From NCBI RefSeq assembly GCF_003664255.1, contig NZ_RCCV01000001.1, positions 1,426,001-1,490,000 on the forward strand: a DNA stretch of 64,000 nucleotides, read 5' to 3'. The notes beneath the pieces were generated by a model that did no database searches, was not told the origin of the DNA, and worked only from the letters and a program-made list of their open reading frames with translations. The position numbers were made by a program, and so were the translations under genes. Shown one piece after another: positions 58,415 to 64,000 of the stretch (the first letter of the stretch is position 1; each line of letters opens with the position of its first letter). This DNA is from Micromonospora sp. M71_S20 (GTDB lineage Bacteria; Actinomycetota; Actinomycetes; Mycobacteriales; Micromonosporaceae).

Positions 58415-60946
58415 TCAGGAGGCGCCGTCGGCGCGCAGCGGGAAGACGTTGGGGCGGGCCTCGTCGAGGAGGGTGCCCAGGACCGCGCCGATCTTGTCGG
58501 CCGGCATCGGCTTGAAGAAGTGGTAACCCTGGGCGGCCGTGCAGCCCAGCTCGGCCAGGGCGGCGCGCTGCTCGGCGGTCTCCACGCCCTCGGCGACCAC
58601 CCGCAGCCCCAGCTCGTGGGCGAGGCCGACGGTGGTCCGCACGATCGCCGCCGCCTCCGGGGAGTCGGCCATCCGGATCACGAAGGAGCGGTCCACCTTG
58701 AGCTCGTCCACCGCGATCCGGGTGAGGAACGTCAGCGAGGAGAAGCCCGTGCCGAAGTCGTCGACCGCGAGCTGCACGCCCATCGACCGCAGGGTGGCGA
58801 GCACCTCGTCGATGACCTCCAGCTCGCTCATCACCACCGTCTCGGTGATCTCCAGGACCAGCCGGTCCGGCGGCACCTGGTGCCGGCGCAGGGCGTCGGC
58901 GATCTCGGTGGGCAGGCGGGGGTCGAGCAGGCTGCGCGCCGACAGGTTGACCGAGATCGGCACGTCGAGCCCGTCCCGGGCCCAGCCGGCGGCGACGGCG
59001 AGCGCCTTGTCCAGCACGTAGCGGGTGAAGGTGCCGAGCTGCTCGCTGTTCTCCACCGGACGGATGAAGTCGTGCGGCCCGAGCCAGCCCCGGCGCGGGT
59101 GCCGCCAGCGGATCAGCGCCTCCACCCCCGTCGGGGCGCCGGTGGTCAGGTCGACCGCCGGCTGCAACGCCAGCACGAGCTGGTCGTCGGTCTTCAGCGC
59201 CTCGCGCAGCTCGGCCAGCAGGGCCAGCTGGTCGGTGCTCGCGGCGTCCCGGGCGGCGTCGTAGGCGGCGACGCTGCCGCCGCCCTCCTTGGCCTGGTAC
59301 ATGGCGATGTCGGCCCGGCGCAGCAGCTCGGTCAGGTCGGCGGTGCCGGCGTCGGCGACCACCACCCCGACGGAGACCTCGACGGACATCCGCACCCCGG
59401 CCACCTCGGTCGGCGCCGCGAGCCGCTCGGCGATCTCGCGGGCCTGCCGCAGCGCGTACGCCATCGGGGCGGCCCGGTCGCCGATCACCGGGACCGACGT
59501 CAGCAGCAGCGCGAACTCGTCGCCGCCGAGCCGGGCGAGCAGGTCCCCGGGGCGGGCGAGGGTGCCCAGCCGGTTGGCGGTCAGCCGCAGCAGCTGGTCG
59601 CCGGCGGCGTGCCCGAGGGTGTCGTTGACCTCCTTGAACTGGTCGATGTCGAGCAGCAGCAGCGCGACCGGGTGGTCGTGGGCGAGCTGGCGCAGCGCCT
59701 GGTCGCCCTTGCTGAGCATGGCCGACCGGTTCACCAGCCCGGTGAGCTGGTCGTGCACCGCCTCGTACGACGAGCGGGCGGTGACCAGGCGCAGCTCGCG
59801 GTGGGTCGCGGCGTCGTGCAGCGCGGCGGCGAGCGCGTCGCCGAACGCGGCCACGGCGTCGCGTTCCCGGGCGTTGGGCGGCGCGCAGCGCGGGAACCGG
59901 ACCCGCAGCTCGCCCACCCGGGCGGCACCCACGGAGAGGGTACGCACCAGCTCGTGGTCCTCCGGCTCGGTCCGGCCGGGCGGTGCGACCTCCCGGTCGA
60001 CCAGCTGGCCGCCCGGGTCGCCCCGGTAGCGCCGCCACCGGCCGTCGCCCCGGGCGACGTCGACGTCGACGAGTTCGGCGTTGAACAGGGTCAGCGCGCC
60101 GGTCACCGCGGCCGTGGCGACGCCCCGCTCGTCGAGCTGGTTGAGCGCGGCGGTGGCCTCGGCGAAGGCCCGCCAGGTGCGGCGCTCCTGGTCGGCGCGG
60201 AGCCGGTGCCGGTAGGTCTGCTGGAGCAGCCAGAGCGGCGGCGGGAGCAGCAGCAGCCAGCGCGCGTCGAGTTCCAGCAGCGCCACCACGACCAGGCCGA
60301 CGGCCACGTTCCCGACGAACATCAGCAGCTTGCCCCGCAGCGCGGCGAGCAGCGGCGGCGCGACGGGGATGCCGTGCCGCAGCGCCAGGGTGGCGCCGCC
60401 GAGCCAGGCGGTGGCGAGGAGGTAGGTGACCGAACCCGCGAGCACGGCCAGGGCGAGCGCCGGGGTCGGCGTCGCCAGCAGCGGCTCGCCGAGCACGGTG
60501 GTGACCGAGACGGCCAGGGCGGTGGCGGCGGTCAGCGAAGTCGTGATCCGGACGACCTCCAGCACCGGTCGCCGGTCGCCGAGCAACGACATGGCCGACC
60601 AGGCGAGCGCGGCGCCGAGGAGCGCGGCGGAGGGGAGCCAGCCGGCGGGCGTCAGGTAGAGGCAGATGATCAGCGCGGCCTCGCCCCAGGTGATGCTCAC
60701 CATCCCGGCGGCGGTGCGGAACCGCAGCCGGGCAAGTTGGGCGACGGCGAACACGGCGACGGCGAGGCCGAAGCGGGCCGGCCCGCCGAGCGGGTCGTCG
60801 GCGGGAAGCCGGGTCGGGACGGTCCACCCCAGGCCGGCGGCGACCAGCGCGGTCAGCGCGACGGCGGCGGTGAGCAGGAGCAGCCGCGCGGGGGTGCCGC
60901 GGACTCCGATCCGGTCGGTCGACTCGCCGGCCCTGCCGGAGGTCAC
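58415..60946 (-). CDS. Membrane GGDEF/EAL cyclic-di-GMP protein
   Basis: 843 residues. Eight or so membrane segments in the first 245 residues form a sensor-like unit, then a GAF-like stretch to about 385. The GGDEF domain has RLGGDEF at 472-478, an intact cyclase motif. The EAL domain has GVEALIRW with Glu609-Ala610-Leu611, DDFGTGFSS and AEGVET, so phosphodiesterase activity is also likely. The net effect on c-di-GMP cannot be predicted. GTG 60946 has GGAG seven bases upstream. Confidence 0.94.
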   Translation of the reverse strand: MTSGRAGESTDRIGVRGTPARLLLLTAAVALTALVAAGLGWTVPTRLPADDPLGGPARFGLAVAVFAVAQLARLRFRTAAGMVSITWGEAALIICLYLTPAGWLPSAALLGAALAWSAMSLLGDRRPVLEVVRITTSLTAATALAVSVTTVLGEPLLATPTPALALAVLAGSVTYLLATAWLGGATLALRHGIPVAPPLLAALRGKLLMFVGNVAVGLVVVALLELDARWLLLLPPPLWLLQQTYRHRLRADQERRTWRAFAEATAALNQLDERGVATAAVTGALTLFNAELVDVDVARGDGRWRRYRGDPGGQLVDREVAPPGRTEPEDHELVRTLSVGAARVGELRVRFPRCAPPNARERDAVAAFGDALAAALHDAATHRELRLVTARSSYEAVHDQLTGLVNRSAMLSKGDQALRQLAHDHPVALLLLDIDQFKEVNDTLGHAAGDQLLRLTANRLGTLARPGDLLARLGGDEFALLLTSVPVIGDRAAPMAYALRQAREIAERLAAPTEVAGVRMSVEVSVGVVVADAGTADLTELLRRADIAMYQAKEGGGSVAAYDAARDAASTDQLALLAELREALKTDDQLVLALQPAVDLTTGAPTGVEALIRWRHPRRGWLGPHDFIRPVENSEQLGTFTRYVLDKALAVAAGWARDGLDVPISVNLSARSLLDPRLPTEIADALRRHQVPPDRLVLEITETVVMSELEVIDEVLATLRSMGVQLAVDDFGTGFSSLTFLTRIAVDELKVDRSFVIRMADSPEAAAIVRTTVGLAHELGLRVVAEGVETAEQRAALAELGCTAAQGYHFFKPMPADKIGAVLGTLLDEARPNVFPLRADGAS

Positions 60947-61125
60947 CGGGCCGCTCCGCCCGCGGGCCGCTCGCCGGTACGACGGGCGGCCGCTGGTGTG
61001 GTGGTCATCGGCGCCCCCTCCCGCGCACGGCTCGGGAACTCTTGGTCCCCCCGGCGAGAGGCTAAGGCAAACCCGGTGGCCGCAACAGGGGGCGACGACC
61101 GGGTTCGACGTGAATCATGGGCGGA

Positions 61126-61419
61126 CTAGCCGTTGCGACGCTGCTGACGCCCGGTGGGAGCGGCGGAGGATGAATCCTGCCTCAGCGCACCTTCTGTCGG
61201 ATCGACGACTGCCGCATCCGCCCGGTCGGGGGTCGCCGCCGGGCCCTGCTGGGGGAACCGGTCGGGCAGCCGACGCAGCCGGGAGTTCATGTTGCGGATC
61301 AGCAGGACGGTGGCGGCGGCCAGAACGAGGATGAGGAAGAGGCCCATCGGCCCGGCCAGGCCACCCGTGCGGGTGTCCCCGAAGTTGTTCTGGGCGAGCA
61401 CCTGTGCGGCGGTCAGCAT
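61126..61419 (-). CDS. Small single-helix membrane protein
   Basis: 97 residues: a short outer N-terminus, one helix (GPMGLFLILVLAAATVLLIR) and a charged, Gln/Arg-rich cytoplasmic tail. ATG 61419 has GGAGG six bases upstream. It follows mca by 48 bases in the same direction. Such small proteins are often conserved beside mca, but the family is not recognised here. Confidence 0.8.
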   Translation of the reverse strand: MLTAAQVLAQNNFGDTRTGGLAGPMGLFLILVLAAATVLLIRNMNSRLRRLPDRFPQQGPAATPDRADAAVVDPTEGALRQDSSSAAPTGRQQRRNG

Positions 61420-61467
61420 GGCGTTCCTCCGGTGTGCGGTTGGTGACCAGGGTAGCCCCGTCCCGGA

Positions 61468-62349
61468 TCAGCGGGCATGGGCCGTCTCGCGTACCCCGGC
61501 GAAGAGGTCCGACTCGGGCAGCGGGCTGTCGACGAGCGAGCGCACCAGCTCGAAGTCCTCCGTCGGCCACGCGCGCCGCTGCATCTCCATCGGCACCTGG
61601 AACCAGAAGCCGTCCGGGTCGATCTGGGTGGCGTGGGCGCGCAGCGCGTCGTCGCGGACCGGGAAGTAGTCGGCGCACTCGACCCGGGTCGTGATCCGGG
61701 GACCCTTGTCGGGGCGGTCCTCCCAGCGCTTGATCCACTCCTCGTAGGGCGACGTCAGACCGGCGGCGAGCAGCGTCTCGTGCAGCGCCATGATCTTGCC
61801 CTTGGAGAAGCCGATGTCGTAGTAGAGCTTGAGCGGCTGCCACGGCTCGCCCAGCTCCGGATAGCGCTCCGGGTCGCCGGCGGCCTCGAACGCGGCCACG
61901 CTGACCTTGTGGGTCATGATGTGGTCGGGGTGCGGGTAGCCGCCCTCCTCGTCGTAGGTGGTGACGACGTGCGGACGGAACTGGCGCATCAGCCGCACCA
62001 GCGGGCCGGCCGCCACCTCGACGTCCTGGAGGGCGAAGCAGCCCTCGGGCAGCGGCGGCAGCGGGTCGCCCTCGGGCAGGCCCGAGTCGACGAAGCCGAG
62101 CCACGCCTGCTCGACGCCGAGGATCGCCCGCGCGGCGTCCATCTCCGCCCGGCGGACGTCGGCGATGTTGGCCCAGACGTCCGGCCGGTCCATCTTCGGG
62201 TTCAGCACACTGCCGCGCTCGCCGCCGGTGCACGTGACCACCAGGACGTCCACGCCCTCGGCGACGTATTTCGCCATGGTCGCGGCACCCTTGCTCGACT
62301 CGTCGTCGGGGTGTGCGTGGACGGCCATCAGTCGCAGTTGCTCTGCCAA
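61468..62349 (-). CDS. mca: Mycothiol conjugate amidase
   Basis: 293 residues. Cleaves mycothiol S-conjugates, the actinobacterial detoxification route, releasing the mercapturic acid for export. Zinc-amidase motifs [14 protein letters not shown] and [13 protein letters not shown] 62349 is chosen because GAGGAG lies eight bases upstream and it gives the family length; the upstream frame has no better start. Divergent from DUF4307, matching the Rv1080c-Rv1082 layout. Confidence 0.95.
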   Translation of the reverse strand: MAEQLRLMAVHAHPDDESSKGAATMAKYVAEGVDVLVVTCTGGERGSVLNPKMDRPDVWANIADVRRAEMDAARAILGVEQAWLGFVDSGLPEGDPLPPLPEGCFALQDVEVAAGPLVRLMRQFRPHVVTTYDEEGGYPHPDHIMTHKVSVAAFEAAGDPERYPELGEPWQPLKLYYDIGFSKGKIMALHETLLAAGLTSPYEEWIKRWEDRPDKGPRITTRVECADYFPVRDDALRAHATQIDPDGFWFQVPMEMQRRAWPTEDFELVRSLVDSPLPESDLFAGVRETAHAR

Positions 62350-62540
62350 CGTCGGCGCTCCTCGTCTCTGGCCCCGGCGGACCCCCCGCGGGACCGCCCG
62401 GCTGACCTGCCGGAATCTTCCCCCCGCGCCGGGACCTGCCGGTGCCGACCTGTCATATTTGACGACGGGACGGGCTGGGAAGATGGAACCCTGCCATTCT
62501 TGCCGATGCCCCCGACAACGACGCCAGGAGATACCCGCCG

Positions 62541-62975
62541 GTGACCGAGACGCACGCCACACTTCCACCGGGCGCGCCGGCCTTCCCGCCGGGCCGGTAC
62601 GGCCGCCGCCGGGAGCCCGGGCGCCGCCGGCCGCTGCTGGTGGCGCTGCTGGTGGTCGCCCTGGTGGCCGTCATGACCCTGGTCGCGGTGCGGCTCTACC
62701 GGCAGTACGGCGACCCGAACTACGACGCCGAGGTGATCACCTACACGGGGATCACCGACAGCCAGGTGGTGGTCGACTTCCGGGTCACCGTGCCAAAGGG
62801 CGGCTCGGCGGTCTGCCTGCTGCGCGCCCGGGACCGCGACGGCGCCGAGGTGGGCCGGGAAGAGGTGACGGTCACCGCCCGGCCCGACCAGCGGCAGGTG
62901 ACCGCGCAGCACCGGGTGGCCACCACCGCCCGGCCCTTCGTCGGCGAGGTGCTGCGCTGCCGGCCCGTGGGCTGA
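62541..62975 (+). CDS. DUF4307 membrane protein
   Basis: 144 residues. Basic Pro/Arg-rich N-terminus, one membrane helix ([20 protein letters not shown]), then an extracellular beta domain with a Cys pair (VCLL, RCRPVG). GTG 62541 has AGGAG upstream. Conserved between mca and greA (compare Rv1081c). Function unknown. Confidence 0.9.
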   Translation: MTETHATLPPGAPAFPPGRYGRRREPGRRRPLLVALLVVALVAVMTLVAVRLYRQYGDPNYDAEVITYTGITDSQVVVDFRVTVPKGGSAVCLLRARDRDGAEVGREEVTVTARPDQRQVTAQHRVATTARPFVGEVLRCRPVG

Positions 62976-63127
62976 GCGGCCACGACGCGGGCCGGACGCG
63001 CGTGGGACACCCTCGGCGGCCCGGATGCCGGCGGCACCGCCGGTGTTCGAGCGCACCCTGTGTCGTACGGCACTGGTAACTTGGAAGTTCACCTGTCAGC
63101 CAGCACGCACGAACGAGGAGACCGCCT

Positions 63128-63625
63128 GTGTCCACTGGCAACGAGGCGCCCGCCACCTGGCTGTCCCAGGACGCATTCGACCGGCTCCAGGCCGAGCTCG
63201 ACGAGTTGATCGCCAACCGGCCGGTCATCGCCGCCGAGATCAACGCCCGCCGCGAGGAGGGCGACCTGCGGGAGAACGGTGGCTACCACGCCGCCCGCGA
63301 GGAGCAGGGCAAGGCCGAGGGGCGCATCCTCTACCTCAAGGAGCTGCTCCGCACCGCCAAGGTGGGCGGGGCGCAGGCCGCCGACGTGGTGTCGCCCGGC
63401 ATGGTCGTGACGATCTTCTTCGACGACGACAAGGACGACACCGAGACCTTCCTGCTCGGTTCCCGGGAGATCGCGTCGACCACCGAGCTGACGGTCTACA
63501 GCCCGGAGTCGGCGCTGGGCCAGGCGATCCTGGGCGGCCGGGCCGGCCAGACCTGCACCTACACCGCCCCGAGCGGGGCCGACATCAAGGTGACCGTGGT
63601 CAGCTTCGAGCCGTTCGCCGGCTGA
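63128..63625 (+). CDS. greA: Transcription elongation factor GreA
   Basis: 165 residues. Stimulates transcript cleavage by backtracked RNA polymerase. N-terminal coiled coil with EEGDLRENGGYHAAREEQGK (tip acidic residues Asp and Glu), C-terminal FKBP-like domain. GTG 63128 has GAGGAG seven bases upstream. A possible -10, TAACTT, lies at 63077-63082. Confidence 0.97.
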   Translation: MSTGNEAPATWLSQDAFDRLQAELDELIANRPVIAAEINARREEGDLRENGGYHAAREEQGKAEGRILYLKELLRTAKVGGAQAADVVSPGMVVTIFFDDDKDDTETFLLGSREIASTTELTVYSPESALGQAILGGRAGQTCTYTAPSGADIKVTVVSFEPFAG

Positions 63626-63632
63626 GCCCCCG

Positions 63633-63658
63633 CCGCCCGGCCGGGGCGGGCCGGGCGG
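63633..63658 (+). terminator. greA terminator hairpin
   Basis: CCGCCCGGCC pairs perfectly with GGCCGGGCGG around GGGGCG, eight bases after the stop. Confidence 0.8.
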
Positions 63659-63753
63659 GCGACACGGCCGCCCGGGCACCGGTCCGGCCAGGCGGCAACG
63701 ACATGCGACCGCGCTGCTCGGCGCGACGGGGCGGACACCCTGCCGCCAGAGAC

Positions 63754-63785
63754 GAGGCGTGACACCGGCCCCGGTGTCACGCCTC
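63754..63785. terminator. Palindrome at the ilvA stop codon
   Basis: GAGGCGTGACACCGG-CC-CCGGTGTCACGCCTC, 15-bp perfect arms and a two-base centre, containing the ilvA stop. It may act as terminator for both convergent genes. Confidence 0.6.
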
Positions 63786-64000
63786 GCCGGCGAAGACCAC
63801 CTGGTAGCCGCTGGCCCGCAACGCGCTGATCAGCGTGTCGGAGTGTTCGACCCCCCGGGTCTCCACCGACAGGGCCACCTCCACCTCGCCCAGGCGCAGG
63901 TGCGGATTGGCCCGTTGGTGCTCCACGTCCACCACGTTCGCCCGGTGCTCGGCGATCTGGCCGAGCAGCGACGCGAGCTGGCCGGGGCGGTCCGAGCAGC
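63777..64000 (-). CDS. ilvA: Threonine ammonia-lyase, C-terminal ACT domain (5' end outside window)
   Basis: The minus strand is open from the window edge to TGA 63777-63779. The 73 visible residues read as an ACT regulatory domain: GQLASLLGQIAEHRANVVDV, then RLGEVEVALSVETRG and ending GYQVVFAGEA. This fits the C-terminus of threonine dehydratase, which makes 2-oxobutanoate for isoleucine synthesis or threonine breakdown. The catalytic part is outside the window, so the name rests on the ACT pattern. Confidence 0.8.
   Translation of the reverse strand, partial: CSDRPGQLASLLGQIAEHRANVVDVEHQRANPHLRLGEVEVALSVETRGVEHSDTLISALRASGYQVVFAGEA

Overview
The window is high-GC actinobacterial chromosome, most likely from Micromonospora or a close relative in the Micromonosporaceae. 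The pointers are the GC-rich codon usage with many GTG starts, the mycothiol gene mca, a complete-looking F420 set (fbiA, fbiB, fused fbiC), a WhiB regulator, an XRE/DUF397 pair, and gene order that follows from memory the Mycobacterium tuberculosis Rv3248c-Rv3276c block (sahH, manA, Rv3256c, manB, Rv3258c, Rv3259, whiB2, fbiA, fbiB, manC, fadE25, purE/purK) and the greA-Rv1081c-mca block. No rRNA, tRNA, CRISPR array, replication origin or intact insertion sequence was seen. The genus call is an inference.

Layout. 1-1.9 kb: end of an unknown gene and a three-gene membrane/TPR operon. 2-10 kb, minus strand: S-adenosylhomocysteine hydrolase behind a long structured leader, then GDP-mannose supply (manA, a sugar-isomerase-like SIS protein, manB), a cation efflux transporter, a Trm112-like protein and a secreted membrane-anchored protein. 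10.2-11.5 kb: endonuclease V and a small membrane protein with repeats. 11.5-18.7 kb: an accessory polymorphic-toxin island, with a YbaB-like protein, a WXG100-like protein, a 1453-residue toxin carrying both a papain-fold (Tox-PL) domain and a RelA/SpoT-like domain, its probable immunity protein, and a divergent deaminase-like/SUKH-3 protein. 18.8-26.5 kb: aldehyde dehydrogenase, a secreted subtilase with two P-domains, and a four-gene polyamine-type ABC transporter. 26.8-36.1 kb: XRE/DUF397 pair, DUF3499, a metallopeptidase-like protein, WhiB and F420 biosynthesis. 36.2-48.9 kb: ArsR regulator, Nudix, manC, GT4 glycosyltransferase, acyl-CoA enzymes and UDP-glucose dehydrogenase. 49-64 kb: a 1636-residue membrane protein, purEK, a thioredoxin-like DUF255 protein, a GGDEF/EAL protein, mca, DUF4307, greA and the end of ilvA.

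How it fits together. manA, manB, manC and the GT4 enzyme could supply GDP-mannose and use it for mannosylated envelope glycans. fbiA, fbiB and fbiC make F420. The toxin island is the main accessory cargo. Its toxin tip and immunity gene look AT-richer than the rest, and the combination of two enzymatic domains in one toxin is the most promising candidate for an undescribed system.

Two window-wide signals cut across the genes. At least eleven genes have a TAnnnT hexamer ending exactly 6 or 7 bases before the start codon and no convincing Shine-Dalgarno, which predicts leaderless transcription. Several genes have short repeats just downstream that copy the stop-codon region of the gene. Start choices rest on ribosome-binding sites, 4-base stop/start overlaps and these -10 positions; nothing was checked against a database.
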